Assembly (NCBI RefSeq): GCF_021134715.1
Contig: NC_060019.1
Span: forward strand, 4,402,001-4,466,000
Source: Daphnia pulex
Lineage: Eukaryota; Arthropoda; Branchiopoda; Diplostraca; Daphniidae
Length of the DNA: 64,000 nt
Direction: 5' to 3'
In this document: piece after piece, positions 1 to 13,800 of the stretch
How positions within the stretch are numbered: the first letter of the stretch is position 1
Layout: each line of letters begins with the position of its first letter
Notes under the pieces: generated by a model
What the model saw: the letters and a program-made list of their open reading frames with translations, nothing else
What the model was told of the DNA's origin: nothing
Databases searched by the model: none
Translations under genes and position numbers: made by a program

Positions 1-321
1 GTAGTATTATAAAATAAATAATCAATAGTGTGTAAGCAAAAAAGTAATGTGTAAATGTGTAATTAAAAACAAGTAAAGTGTCAATTTTGAACTTGAGTTC
101 AAGTTCAGCTTCAATTGCTTTTTTGTGAAGTAAATCATGAAAAAAGATAAGACAATGGTGAAAAAGAATTGCGATAACTGATTTTTTCACGAAATCACCA
201 TTTTATCAATGTTTGACAATCTTGTTGTTTACTTTTAAGAACAGTAACATCTTGATGCCAGTTAATCTCATACGGCTTTGCAGAGTAAGTCAAACCCCCT
301 TAAATGATAGAACTATGATTT

Positions 322-665
322 TACTTACCAGCATCTTCTTCGATGTATACATTTTGTAAGGAAACAGAGGCTGACTCTTTGTTGATAGCAAAATCAAACA
401 TTTGAGTGATCTCATCTGCCAACTAGAGAAAGTCATTAAATAACTTGGACTTTAAAATGATAAAATAATTATTTTACTTATCAGCATCTTCTTCAACTGA
501 TATATTTGGTAAGGAAACAGAAACTTACTCTAATTCAATATCACTTTCCCAGACATTTTGTGATCTCATCTGTCCACCTAAAGAAAGACATTCAATAGGT
601 TGTATTTTTTAATGACAAAACTTTTTTTTACTTACCAGCATCTTCTTAAATCCTTGAATAATGTG
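322..665 (-). repeat. Three tandem degenerate copies of an exon end (period about 150 bp)
   Basis: The motif TTACTTACCAGCATCTTCTT, or close variants, occurs at about 322, 477 and 627. On the minus strand it is an exon end plus splice donor (AAGAAGATGCTG|GTAAG). The first two copies also share the preceding 80-90 bases. In the second copy the donor is GATAAGT and the frame contains a stop, so it looks dead. In the third only the exon end is left. Confidence 0.55.
329..422 (-). CDS. Orphan internal exon of an unrecognised gene
   Basis: A 94-base minus-strand segment looks like an internal exon. It is preceded by a good acceptor (TTCTCTAG), has an open frame of 31 codons reading LADEITQMFDFAINKES and ending YIEEDAG, and is followed by a strong donor (G|GTAAGT). 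I do not recognise the peptide, and neither the upstream nor the downstream exon could be placed. Two weaker copies lie beside it at about 480-580 and 630-660, so this may be part of a locally duplicated or decaying gene that runs off the left edge of the window. The splice signals and frame are seen directly; that it is a real exon is inference. Confidence 0.35.
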
Positions 666-2329
666 AATATTGAAAGATTCTTTCTGTCTAGGTTTTTTAT
701 GTTTTTTGGAGTATTATCAGTTCCATTGGCAATTTTGTTTGAATGTCACAGTAAATATCTTCTTAGATTTTTTTACATTGCTAATACAATGCTTTTATCA
801 GTTTTTTTCATGTTTTTCAAAACTTTTAATACGTCATTATTTGTTGGTTATAACAATCCATCATCCCTGTAAGCCTCCCCCAGAATTGTTTTAACAATTC
901 TAACTGGAGATTTTCCCTTTCCTTTGTAGAATAAATTTTGAAGTATCATTTCATTTCATGTCTTAGGTTAAAATCATAGCCTACTCTAATCACGTTAGAG
1001 TGATCACGTGTATCAAGGGCACGGGCTACTGCCAAAGAAAAATTTTAGAAATGAAGCTGGGAAATGGAATCGGCCATTTTGTGACGTCGAAAACTAGGTA
1101 GACTCAAAGAGGTTCCAGCCAATTGATATCCACGATACACTCTCGGTTGCTTCTGTTCCTCCTTCCATTTTGGATCTATCCCGAACTGTGCGTAAGTGCG
1201 ATATCCATCACGGTTTCCTCCGCTGATTTCTAATGCCAAAACCGAAATTGTGAAAACGTTAACGCAAAATTTTGCCCGAACGACACATTGTGGTTTTAAT
1301 TTGAATTCGATTTCTTTTCACTCTATCACGTCGATTGACAGTTTTCGTCCAGGAAAAAGTGCTGCTGCGTTACATCGGAGACTCTTTAATGTCGTTCATC
1401 AGACAGTCCATTGGAAAACCGCAAATACCACAAGGTGATGAAAAGAATAAAAAAGCAAAGTTTTATAATGTGTGTACTGTTTAAGATGGTGGACATAACG
1501 ACACCGGTGGAAAGTTCTGCTGTCTGTGTGTTCTTGAACTCTAGATATCGTAACAAGACAGTCTTATTGCTTCGGATTTCGTTTCTTTTTTTTGTTGGCT
1601 ACCTAAGCCACGGCACTTTGAAGTAACTGTACTTTTCGGGTTTTTTACGTATCTAATGGAATGCAGTACTTGTCTCTAACCGATGTGTAGATGAATAGCC
1701 ACGATAGCGGATCATTCCTCCTCTCAGAAATAGTGTTTCATAATCATAAAAATTTTTGCCGCCATCTTCTAGACGATGTTTAAAAATAAAAACAAGGGAA
1801 TTTACAGTTTCCTGCCTATTTCATTTTTACATTCGTTCCTGTTTCTTATGGTATAATGAGCAACTTACAGTAGCTGATTGCTATTTGAACAGGTGAGAAG
1901 ATGTTGTTGTCACATTTGTTGTTGCCATTTTGAGCAAAATGCAAAACCACACCTGGGAAGTATGACTTAATACCTATCACAAAAAGTCTTTCCACTGATG
2001 CAGAAAATGGAAGTGTCACATAGTAACGCCTTTAAAACAATTGAAATAAGAATCATTAAAACAGTTACTTATATATCGGTTGGATAATTGAAAAGTCACT
2101 CAATTTATCTAAGCTGCCACACGAATTAAGGTAGTTTCGATCTCATCAAGAGATCGCTTCTTTTTGGTTTTCTTTGCGATTAAAGAAAAAAAATTCTTCT
2201 TTCGTTGTTTTTCCGAACTTGGGCCAGATAGAAGTATCGCGATGGCAAGATAGATGGCGTACCGTCACTTCTTTCATTTGATATGTAAATAAATTGCCAG
2301 TCAATTAATTTTTTGCTTACTCTTTTAAA

Positions 2330-2864
2330 TTTGAGATATATTTACGAAGAAGGGTGTAGTGGGAGGCCGCCTTGAGACACTCCACAATTTCAATATTATC
2401 TTTATCTTTGTTGAGCAATGAGAGATTAAACATGGGATTTGATATATTTTGCTAGCCAAAATTTGTTGTCAGAGAACATTTTGTCCAACGTAATGAAATA
2501 TAAAAACATCCTGAATTCCACAGTCATACAACGACTTCAATTATAAACACAGAAAAACTATCCTAAATTGAATGGCATACAATAGACTATTTATACTAAA
2601 GCCTGTCAAAGAGGGATAGTAGTGTCATACTTAAGAGACGCCAACTTTAGAGTAAGACTTGGTAATAAATAGCCCATTCCAATTTTTTTGTCAGCCTCTA
2701 GAATTTTCAAATATTCACAAACAGGTTTCATGACGAAAACGTATTCCTTTAAAAATTGTTTTTCATTTAGAGCATTGAAATCAAGCTTCAGTTTTTCAAA
2801 CATCTTCTTCATTGCACGGTATTTCTTCATCAATAACCAAAGAAATATATCTGCAAATAAAAAA
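2330..2864 (-). pseudogene. Relic of a hAT-type transposase
   Basis: A minus-strand frame (about 2864 to 2606) has the signature of the conserved core of animal hAT transposases found in crustaceans and cnidarians: ALNEKQFLKEYVFVMKPVCE, followed by YLKILEADK and GYLLPSLTL. In intact relatives this block is usually written as FLxEYxxVMxPLAxxLDxLQ then GxLLPT. Here the tryptophan-rich part before it is altered. The frame stops at 2606, and related-looking pieces (LDKMFSDNKFWLAKYIKSHV) continue out of frame towards 2330, so the copy is broken. No terminal inverted repeats or target duplication were found. The family assignment comes from remembered motif patterns. Confidence 0.45.
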
Positions 2865-3250
2865 AATTTTGATACTTTCATGTAACAAATATACTCAATA
2901 AAAAGGAATATGTCTTTCAATTCGACATGGAATTGAAGCAAAAAGTGTTTTATTTATTAATATATAATCTTTCTAACAGAGTTTCATTTATTTACTTAGT
3001 TTAAAAAACAAGTAAATGAAAAATTTGATCGACGCTCCAGATTGGTGCGATATCTTGTATAATAACGCTTTTTATGGCCAAAAACCACCAAGGGAACTTT
3101 GTTCTGTGAGAAATCATCCTCCAATCGGCGCTTTACTTCAACTCTTTGTGTATAGACTGATGTAGAGCTCACATGACTTTCTCCATGTCATTAGAACGTT
3201 TTCTTATAATTTTTGGTACTATATAAACAAAGAAATATAAACAGATGAAA

Positions 3251-4095
3251 AGAGCGGGGTCACGCTGGACACGTACCAGGTGGGACAAGCTCAATAACTG
3301 ACGGTGGGGATGAGGAAAAAAAATTGTGTGAAATGAAGGATTTCATTACAACTACAGGGTATAAGTTTAAGTAAAATCCTGCTAATAGTTTTTGAGTTAT
3401 AGAAAAAATAAAAAAATGTTGGTCAAATTTTATGTTTGTCATTTCCATATTTTTGTGTATCACTAAACAACCTTAACGGTTAAAAAAATTTTAATGGTTG
3501 AATAACATACTTTATTCATTCTGTTTTCATGTTGTGTTAAAAAAATTTTGTTACGGTCAATCGTTTGAGAATTATAATGATTTTAAAAAATGTCTTTGCT
3601 GCGGGTAGTACTGGACATCTTTTGGGGGTAATAACGGACTGCAAGAGCAGTAGGCTATAAAAATGTGAAACTTTCTAAGCCCCTCCTCTTTTTAATTTTT
3701 CAGCGCTGCGTTGTCCATTCAACCCCCCTAAGCATTAAACACCAAAGTTTGATAACATATTATCATTATTTTTATTTTTTTTTACATATTATATTACCTT
3801 AATGACAAATTTTACTATTAAGAATTTCATTTTCAATAGCTTTGCAATAGCATTAGAGTTATAACCATATCTTTTATCACCCCCCTCTCTGTCCAGTTTC
3901 CCCCAATAAATTTTTTTTTCCATTTTTTTTTCAAAGCTTGAAAACAGCTAAACTTATGATCCGACCTTTATGAAAAATTAGGGGACATAGATATTGGGCC
4001 CTTTAACAATTTGCTATTTATTTGTTTTCAGAAATCATGTATAGTTTAAGAGATATTGGGAAAATAATTTTTTTGGTCCTGTGTGACCCCGCTCT
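3251..4095. repeat. Inverted pair bounding an AT-rich 0.8 kb block
   Basis: AGAGCGGGGTCACGCTGGAC at 3251-3270 has an inverted, slightly diverged partner at 4075-4095 (reverse complement AGAGCGGGGTCACACAGGAC). The block between them has no coding potential. This could be an old MITE, but no clear target duplication was identified. Confidence 0.35.
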
Positions 4096-5989
4096 CCCCT
4101 ATTTCTTACTCCTTTTTTTGGAAAACCTATTTCAGTCGTCTAAGTTCACAAAGAATTTGCTTTACTTTACACCAGTGGATGGATCCATCGTTGTTAATCC
4201 ATCCTTTTAATTTAAAAAATGTGTTAATATCTTGGAAAATATTACAAATACACAAAGGCATAACCTTAGATGGTTGATAGACATTTTTAAAGAATTTAAT
4301 CAAATCTGTTAGCAAATTTCCTGACTTTTTCAAGGCAGAAAATTGGGATAGAAATTGATTTTCCAACAGCAAACAAAGAAAGACCCAGTCGTCCACAACT
4401 CTCTCTCTCTAAGTCAAATTGAAATGGAAAACTGGGCTTGGACACTAGACAAACATTTTGATTAAAGTGAAGCGTGATTTTTCACACAGAATTATTCTAT
4501 CAGGCTCGTGTTTAGCTAATCCCAGGAGAATTCAATTGGCATTGGTACCGTCCGGGGCATCTGGTATTAGTTTCTTGGCAAGGCTGTGATCACTATATCT
4601 GTGGCGAACCGTCGCTTAAAGGGGAGAAAATGCGGAAACGGACAGAGCAGGCAAAATAAAGACACTAACTCGTGTAAGAGAAAAACTTTTGGACGTATGT
4701 AAAATTGAGTGTCTGACTAACTAATTTGTTCAATGAAATCATATCGGTGCCCCCCCCTAGTAATTATTCGAGTGGTCGTGGTACATCACATGGTTCCGAA
4801 ACGTTTTCTGACGAATATTTCAGGTTTCAGGAAACATAAAAAAATGTAATCCTCACCAAAAAATCGTACAGTTCTTTGGTACAGGTCTCAAGTGTTGCTC
4901 ATTATTAGCGAAAAGAAGCAATCCACCAAAGTTAACCACAATATTTTTTGTAATATCCTTGCGAGTTGCCAACTAAACGTGGTAAGTTACGTCATACTCA
5001 GCATAATTTGACATGATGGATGAGGAAGAAGAAGCCGATTGGCTTAATCGCTGGCTCATTTTCATGGCTTGTAAATATCACAAATTACAACTAAGTAAAC
5101 AATCAAATCGAAGCGCATAATCTCAATGAAGGTTTTTTGGTTATTCATCCACAAGATGTCAAAGCTGCCGCACATAAGTGGCAAAACTCAATCTCCATTT
5201 ATTGTACATCAAAATAAATATTTGCATCTAATGAAACAAACATTTTCATTCAATCATCATCACTAACGCCAGCAATCGTCTCATCACCAACGTAAACTCA
5301 TTTTCAGCTTTTGCCCAATCTGTTGGTGGCAAAGTCTGACGGTGATCCTTGAAGCTTGATTCCGCCAATTATTTTGTTATTCCAGTGGTATTTTTTTTTT
5401 AATAACTGGGCGCAACTCTTGACGGAGTACTACCCAAATGTATAGGCATTTATACAGGGAAGATGTGGTGACACAGAGCAGCATCGCTTGAGTAAAATAT
5501 ACACGAATAGGGGATAATGAGATATACACAAAATGGGAAACTAGGCCTATTTACCCCACACTGAGCGGGCGCCACATCCACGAGCTCCGGATGGTTTTTG
5601 ATTTTTTAGTCTACTCGGCTGGGTTGGACCGTCAGACGACGACCGCCGGTACAGCCTCAAACCATCACGGAGAGCGGAGAGCGCAGTTACAGTGGATAAA
5701 CTTTGACTAGCGTGAGAGGGAAGGGAGATCAGGAGAGTGAATTATGTGTTTACTGGAAATAGGGAGGAGAGAAAATGATCCATCCAACGCTGCGTAAGAA
5801 CTGCTTGTTTTATTCTGGAATCGCATAAGAAGGTCTTGGGGCCCAGAATGACATCCGAGGGTCTTAGCGAGTGAATAAAAAGAGAATAAAAAATAAACTG
5901 GCCTATAAAGACACGAGGAAAGAAGAACTCAAACTAGCGAGAACGCGGGGCTTCTTTAAGGGAAGCCCTAGTGGAGACGTTTGGTTTGG

Positions 5990-6403
5990 TGAATTACGAG
6001 ACACATAGCTTCCTATACAACGCAATTTGCCAGTATCGATGGGAGAGTAAGTGGCCAGTTGACATGGCTACTACTACAGGCTGCACGGAAAAGCGAACAA
6101 GTGGGAGAAACTTGGGTAGTAAAACAGAAAATGCTCTGTGGATTCGAGAGGAGCACCGCAGCCACAAGCAGGAGAGTCCTTAAAACCAAAGTGACGTTGA
6201 AGGGAGTTAAGAAATGAATGTCCAGATAGAATTTGGACAACCTGTTTGGAAATGTGATGCTTCGTGATAATCGCTGCTGACTTTGCTCGAGGAAAGAAAG
6301 CCCTAGTATTAGCACCGGCTGAGATGCTGGTCCACTCGTGATCCCAGATGGACGATCCGGACTGCCTAATTGAAAAGTTCACAACAACTTTTGAGGGTCC
6401 CAT
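5990..6403 (-). pseudogene. 3' end of a non-LTR retrotransposon ORF2 (broken)
   Basis: Read on the minus strand, the frame from 6403 contains VQILSGHSFLNSLQRHFG, then SPACGCGAPLESTEHFLF and YYPSF. This is the usual C-terminal block of jockey/I-type retrotransposon polyproteins, with a GHG/Y-F-N motif, a CxC-G zinc-knuckle-like region and a TxEHxLFxCP motif. The frame shifts near 6080; the characteristic tail NWPLTLPSILANCVV follows in the next frame. The reverse transcriptase core is not in the flanking DNA, so this is a 5'-truncated, frameshifted fragment, as is common for such elements. It cannot be functional. Confidence 0.6.
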
Positions 6404-6409
6404 GCAGCA

Positions 6410-7850
6410 TGGGCCACCGAGCAGTGGTATTCCAGTGGTTTTACATATTTTTATAGATTTCTTTATCTAACTGGTACTTAATTGTTGGATACATCCAGGC
6501 TAGGAAGCGAGATTGACCAACTACAAGCCGTCAAATAGTTGCCGTCAAGAATTCAAGAATTCAGTTTTGATTGGGCTACCAGCCAAAGCCATTGTAGAAA
6601 ATCTTCTCTATTTTTTTTAATCCAACAAAAACTCTTCTCCGTAAAATCGAAAATTGGTGTAGAGTAGGAATGAAAGACCACTTAATTCATCCAAAATTGA
6701 TTTTGACCTAGTTAAAAAAGTACCACCAAAGGAGTTCCAGTTGCATGATATTAATGCGCTATGAAACCAGGTCTTGCTTTAGTTTTATTCACGGAGCACC
6801 AAATGGAGCTGTTGAAAAGAGTAAAACGGTGGTTTCTTGACGAAACCTTCGAATCGTTAAAGCCCCTTTTATGCAGCTGTGATCCACACACTCCAAGATT
6901 CGTTTATCGAATTAAATGAAACAAGTCTCTTTAGCCTTTGTTTTAATGTCCTCAAGGACAAGAAATGACATTGAAAAAGTACTTAAATTAATCTACGAGG
7001 TTATTTATTTTAAAAGCCGGCAGAAGTAGTTTGTGATTTTAAATAGCTGTGCGGTAAGCGGCGTGCTTAAATTCCTTAATATTATAATATTCTTAATATT
7101 CCTTTTGTTAAATTAAAAGGTTTGGGATATCACTGGAATTAGTGTATATTCAGACCGTTACAAAAGATTGGTCTTTTCAGCATACCGCATTGCTGTTTAT
7201 AAAAGCGTAAATGTGCTTTGCTAACAAGTTTTTTGCCTCCATCTACTCCCAGTTACTAAGATTGAAAATGTCTTTTATCGCTTTCTAAGCTCAGTGCCTA
7301 CAGTCATCAACAAACGTGATACCCAAAAACTTATTTTAAAAAAATGTTTTGGTATGTGCGGCAAACATGAATAACAAATGAAAAATGGTCCATATCTTCT
7401 TGGTGCCAGCATTACTTGCGAATAAAGAACGACGCAGAGGGTTGGCATACGCGTTTTAACGTACATGTGGTCACCGATAACAGGGTAAAGGCCTGCAGTT
7501 TTTTATACATTCTAATTAATGTGCTAGCTAAGGAAGCCCGGGGGAAGAACGGCATAGGCTTCCTCTTCGACCGATGGGACTTCCCCTTTTACCAAAACAG
7601 CAACTTATCCATCGGCTGTTTGAATTTTGCCATTTATGAGGGTGGATTTTTCTACAGTTACTACAGTCGCCTCTTCTTTAACAGCGTGCTCCTCGGCTAC
7701 TTCTTCCTATGCCTTTTAATCTGATACTGCTGATGGAGCGGCTGGCCCATTCTTTGACTACCACCCCACATACTACATGACGCCGCAAGCAGCTGGCCAT
7801 TTTTCCGGAAATTTAAACCTGTCGACGTTTCTACTTGTTCTGTCATCGGG
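6410..7850. other. AT-rich DNA without supported genes
   Basis: Only short unsupported reading frames are present. The reading frame at 7416-7724 (plus) is open for about 100 codons but resembles nothing I know. It could be upstream sequence of the BEL/Pao relic that follows. No tRNA or splice-bounded exons were seen. Confidence 0.4.
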
Positions 7851-8400
7851 GGGGGGGGGGAGGTTGGCTGCAAATCTGGCAAGGCGGCCCAGAATTTCTC
7901 CGGAAACTTGAATCAGATTGCCATACGTACCTGCTTTGGATGGCCGCGCCCACAGAGCTCAAAACAACTAAACTGTATCATGACCAAACAACTCCTGATC
8001 TGTTTGATAGGTTGGCAGTCAGCTTAGACCAGTTTAATATTTCGTCTTTCTTAAAGCTAGAAGGAAACACGGAGGATCTTATTAAACGGAATCCTTCCAG
8101 GAGAACCACGGTCGAGGAAAACGAGGAAACCCCTTCGTTCTTTTCTCATCTGTTGGCTTTAAGTCGGAAACTCGGACAAGACGGAGATTTACGCTTTGGT
8201 GGTCGGATCGACAGAGTAAAAAACTGCCCTATATGATGCCTACAACCCTCTTTTACTGTTCGGCAACATCTTTTACTGTTCGCAAAAGGTAGTTTGGTGG
8301 GGAAAGGGAGTAGTGATGGCGAGCAAAGATAACACGAATTTAGACGAAAAGTATACCTTTTTGACTGGCATACGATACGACGCGTCAAGCTCAAGGACGT
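7850..8400 (+). pseudogene. Relic of a BEL/Pao LTR-retrotransposon polyprotein
   Basis: The plus-strand frame contains IWQGGPEFLRKLESD, which matches the W-x-GPEFL-x-x-PESxWP stretch between the RNase H and integrase parts of BEL/Pao polyproteins. About 95 residues later it contains LGQDGDLRFGGRIDR, the counterpart of the xxDxGLLRVGGRLxxA block just before the integrase zinc-binding region. The frame stops at 8236 and related-looking sequence (DAYNPLLLFGN) continues in another frame, so the copy is inactive. A run of twelve G at about 7850 also disrupts the upstream frame. The identification rests on family motifs remembered, not searched. LTRs were not found. Confidence 0.5.
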
Positions 8401-10892
8401 TGCCGTGCGTCAGGGCGTTGACACCCTAGCGGTGTTGTACCAAAGCGCAACAGCCGCTTCGTTCACAACCCTACCCGCCAGATAAAGGAGTGGAAAACAT
8501 CTATTGCAGATGCATCACGCAGGGACCGACAATTTATTCCCCAACTTTTTTGGATTATTCGGGGGAGAGAGCTGGCTAAGAAGGTACAGTATGAAACTGT
8601 TCGCCGAGATCGCCAGATTTCTCAACTCTCGCCCTTAAACCTGAGACGCTAGTTATGACTCGGAAAACTTGAATGAGCGCGAGGGAGAGTGATAAAAAAT
8701 GGCGACTTGGCTGGGTGGGAAATCGATCAAATGATGATACTAGATCACTAATAACTCGGCCAATAAAATCAGGAAAAAAGATTTCTTTTAGAATTTGCAT
8801 TGAGGGGTGGCCGAGCAATCTTTTGAAAGAGTTTTTTTATTTTCACTTTTTTTTTAAGTGATAACAAAGGCCTCCCCAAATCGACGAAATTTGAAAACCC
8901 AAACTTTCAAATTAAATACCTCCCGAACGGCAGGGAATATTACATTTCTGAAATAACAGGCAAATCCGGAGTCAAAAACTAGATAGGCCTGTATTTTTTT
9001 TTTTTTTTTTTTACAATTTTAGATCCCATAGTGGAATAAGAAAAAAAGGTGGGTCCACGGATTTGCTGCGGTTGAGGGGTGGATTGCTTGTTAAAAAACG
9101 ATTTTGAATTATCAACTTTAAAGATAAAGTCATCTTCTACCCTACATATACCTAAAGGTCTTGAGACTCTCAAGAACGTGCCCTTTTGTTCACCTTAAAA
9201 TTTCCAGATTTTGACTCTGGCATTTAGGCAGTCCTGGAATAAATTTACATTTCGCTTATTAGCATATTCTTTAAAAGAGATAGGTATTTAAAGGTATAGG
9301 TAAACAAAAGTCTCTTTTTTACCTATCCTTTCTTGCTGTATTGTAATGAAATTATCCAATTCAGTTGTAATGTGAACATCTTGGTGAACATAAAGAACAT
9401 TGTGTAAAGTGTATACTGCTCTAGTTATTAACGTAATGGAATATATTGTCATCAGTCATCAGATACCGGAATAAGCACACCGAAACAAAGTTTGGAGAGG
9501 GGTTTCAATGCAAGAATCGCATAGTTAATGATCGAATTTTGATAGAATTGATCTAATATTGCATGCTTCCTCAAATCGCCAACATCTTCCTTGATTGTAA
9601 AAAATGACGGGGTTTTTGTAACAATCACCTTTTTTGGTCAACACTAAAATATTGGGGAAATCCTTGATGTGTTTCATTCTAAGAATATTGAGAAGGGTGC
9701 ACTTAGGGTGCATCCACTAAGAACAACTCTTCTGTCAGATCTGTCGAAATCCGAAATAAAATCACTCGCCGTAGCTACTCAGGTGCTAAAAGCAATCATC
9801 CCTAGCGGCCTGCTTTGCTTATTTTTATTTTAGAAGAAAACTTAAATTTTCCACAATCGTTTTCCAAAATTTCCGTTGCCATGACACCACGATGTGGCCA
9901 GGCCTCAACCTCCTCAAAGTAAACACGAAAATGGGAAAAAAAGTGATTGTGGAAAATTGAAGTTTCACTTAGAGAGTTCAAAAATTGCAAACTATAGGTC
10001 ACGTAATAGAGAAGTTTTGCACTTGGGGGAGGTGGCTGATTCCATTTCGCCAGAACACACAGAAGGGTCGCACGCTTTGTAGCCGTAATTGAAGAAGGTT
10101 AATTATGGAGGGGGGGGGGGGTATCTACTGTACTTCGTGATGAGTCCAAATCATAAGCCCAAGTCACGAGAAACAGCCATGTTAATCATTATCCTGCATT
10201 TAATGTGTGATTGTAAAATAAAGTGAAAACATCCTATTAAGACAGCAGTGCAGTCAATCTACTTATAATATAGTGAATCCTTTATAGTACTGTACGTGGA
10301 TAACTAAATTGAAAAAAAATAGTTAAGTTTAAACTGTCAGAAAGGATAAAGACATTGCAGGTGAATATATATTGTTATAACGCGGCGCTCTCAGTATCGG
10401 GCACTTCTTTAATAGCCGGTTGTTCGGCGGTTGTTCGATGGACGACACGGCGGAGGTCGGGAGCGGCCACGCTGCGAAGACTTCGTGACCGCTCAAACAA
10501 TGACGGCTCAGTATATATTGGCTCGCTCGGGTCTTGAAAAGCCCGCGATTGCTGCTTGTGTTGTCCTTTTCTGCTGACTGCTCGATCTGCTACTTCTCCT
10601 TCTCCAAAGTCCAGCTCAGTTTGCCTGTCACCGACAGTAGATTCTGGTGGTGTGCTGCAAATACAAATGCAGTCGATGGAATTTTAGAAATTGAATTAGC
10701 CAGAATTAGCCTTCTTACTAAAATACATACCGCAAGTCAAAGGCACGATTAATAAAAGCGAAATTCCGAGCTGAAGGAGTATGATGAAACAAGTTGCGCT
10801 GCCGCTGTTGACCGTATGTGTTATGACTCAACATAGAGTGTGGTGCCGTTGCATCTGCTCCCGCATTTTTGAAGTGTAGTAAACGGTAACGT
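8400..10892. other. Gene-poor stretch, possible solo-LTR-like GC-rich patch at 10380-10560
   Basis: No coding region is supported here. The patch at 10380-10560 is distinctly GC-richer than its surroundings, has a TATA-like stretch (AGTATATATTGGC) and resembles the promoter part of an LTR, but no matching second copy or TG...CA boundaries with a target duplication could be shown. Homopolymers occur at 8994-9012 (T) and 10111-10121 (G). Confidence 0.3.
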
Positions 10893-13800
10893 CTACAGCA
10901 AGAAAATGGAAAATTTATTCCCTACGAATAACAAAATTTCGTGCCATTTAAAGAACCTGAAACAAAGGCCGGCCACAAATGAAGATGCTATTAAGATGAG
11001 CAGTATGATGCCTAACGAAGTTATGAGGCTGTAATATTCTACACGAGACAGACAAATATCTAGCTTCTGAAGACTGACAGTGTTTTCAGGAATCTCGTCA
11101 CGATTAGCATAAACCTGATAAGCAATCATTTTAAGTTAGATAAGTGCATGAGATCAACAGTCTACTCTATATCATTTTAAATATTGAAAATTTACCCTAA
11201 GCATTTCCATAACGAGTTCCTCTTCATTCGTGTCCTCTATGGGTTTCATGGTACTGCTGCTACTGCTGCTAGACAAACTTAACCAGGCAGGTTTGTTCAA
11301 AGCAAAACCGGCCGGGGAATCACGCCGTTTTCGACCGTAAGACTGTCCAGAACCACGGCCCGGTACGTTATTGGTATTACAAAAAACCTTAAAAAAAAAA
11401 CGCATTTATTGTCAATCATCAACATTTCCGAAAAACAATTTAAGAAATTAAACTGAGTTTGCTTACTGGTTGGCATCCGCCTCGACAAGATTTCACGGTG
11501 GCTTCAAAAACTAAAAAATTGGATTCGGGTATTTTGAAAGCGTTGAAGGCTGCCTCCAAACCTTCGCCGCTCCTGGCGCGATCTAGAGATGGAAAGATTC
11601 CGTCGTCCACAGGACACCTGTTAATAGATAAGTACATCATGAAATTTTTCGTGTCACGACATTAAAAATTTTGAAAAATACCCAAAACGATCGATCAGCT
11701 GAACACTCTTGCCGGTGTATGGATCTTTAGCTATGACGTTTGTGGCGAAAATATCGGCAATTAGGTTATAGCCCTGCAACGATTCGAGCTTGAAGGTGAG
11801 AGGATCACCAACAGCGATGGTAGTGGTCGGTCGCCCTTGATACATGATAAGTAGTCGAACGCGCGAATCCAGGATGTTCTGCGCTGGAAGGAATTCGATT
11901 GGTGTAGGACTACCAGATCTAAAATACAACGATTCGTCATCAGTCCATTCAAAATTTAGCTAGAAAATCATTTTTTAATTACCCAGCGCCAATATAACCA
12001 GAAGTGACGACAGCTTCACCAGGTCCACCGTACAAACACGTAAGATTGTAACGCTTGTCACGAGCGGTTTGAACCATCTCGCTGAATTGGACAACTATTA
12101 TATTGGTCAATATGTCTCCATGCTGTCCAAAAAATGATAATGCATTACTGTTGTGTTTAAAATATAATATTAACATTGATGTTAATATTGGTAGCTTACT
12201 CTCTGTGATCCGCAGTCAGGAAAACCTCTGGGACCTGTGATTCGCAAAACATTGGTAAGGCCCCCTGTACCACGAAAGAAACATCGATCGTAGAATCCGT
12301 AAGTGTAAATTCGTCCGGTGAACGGTTCCGGGGTGCGCAACGTGAACTCCATACCGTCCTCATTGCATACTTGGCTCACTACAATATTACAAATTTGGAT
12401 GGATTATTTTCACGTCAAAAATCTTTAAAAAAATCTTAAAAAAACAGCTAATACCGTCAAGACAGTCAGATGTTTGAGAACGTTCGTAAAAATCATAATC
12501 GCCATTGGTTTCAAAGAAGGACGGATTACTCGTGTCTAATTCGCGAGTTGATCGGTCGCTAAGCTCACAGTTTTCTCGTTCCCCGCCAATTGCGTTCGAA
12601 AAGAAAGGCAAACGACTAGGAGAAAAAGGATTTAGTTTTTTTCTTAATTTAAAAAATGAAAATTTTGATTGTGTAGTACTAGAAATTGAAGGAAATGCAA
12701 CGGAAATCGCGCGCTGTTTGACACTCACGCTCACACTGGGCTAAGGACGGTGCCACCAAGTAGCGTTTAACGTATATTCGTCGAAGGCGCATGCGCGTTG
12801 CGGCCTTTGAAAAAATAAATTTGTTATTGTGGTTTCATTCTAGAATACTCGTAAAATGTACCGTACCTGGCGAAATCCATCGTGTTCTCGTCCAGGTTCA
12901 CACCTAGGACGATTTCCCAGTTGATTTCCTCCGGGAAGAATTCCCAATCCCGTCGAAGATCCTCCCGGCAATCCTCCTGGGCTAATACCACTCCCTGCTG
13001 GCCATGGCCCCGCATAGTACGGATCATCTACAGTACAATCACGGAAATGTTAGACCATCTAAATCTCTCAAAGATACCACAACCAGGCTTTGCAGTAAAA
13101 TTAATAAATAATGTGTTGTAGCGATGTGCGTGCGTTTGAAAAAAAAAAATCAACCAACCACCAGCAAAAGCTATTAAATACAATTTGTGCAGTATTGAAA
13201 TTAGTATTTGAGTTTTGTATTCTGACTTGACTTCCTTAATAATGGAAAGTAAATCCGCAACCTTCTATCCCGATATCGTACTAATGTAGCTAAATAAGAC
13301 TACGAAGATTCAGGAACATCTAAATGGTTGCATAGGAAGTATAGATAATAGGTTCTACATTGCTGTTTCCAACACTGATATAGGCTAGATGGACTACGGC
13401 CGATGGGCTCATTAAAACCTGATTGTATTTCTGGAACAATCCCTGGCGGCCAGCTTCCAGCAGGAACGGCAGAACTCGCAGCAAAATCGCCAACTGCTGA
13501 CGAACCAGTAATTTCACCGAATTCTTCCGGGCGGTTCACGAAGCTCGACGAACTCTCAAATACTGTTTCGTTCATAACTACAGTGTTTCAAGTGCGCGTG
13601 TTGTGATTATTTGTTAGCACGTAAATCTTAGATTATGAATTTAATGTCAAATAGATTTAAACAACTAATAAGCCAAATCTAAGATGACGATTGTGTGGTA
13701 AATGAGATATGTAGTAGTATAAATAAGTAAAACGGTATTTGGTAGGTGACACAATTATTCATTGATGCATGTGTCCTGTGATTCCTTATAAACATACGGA

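Noticed and set aside
1045..1330. Minus-strand frame reading GYRTYAQFGIDPKWKEEQKQ, resembling a small mitochondrial protein
   Set aside because: No ATG begins the frame, no splice acceptor was found that would supply one, and I do not recognise the family. It may be a decayed gene but cannot be supported.
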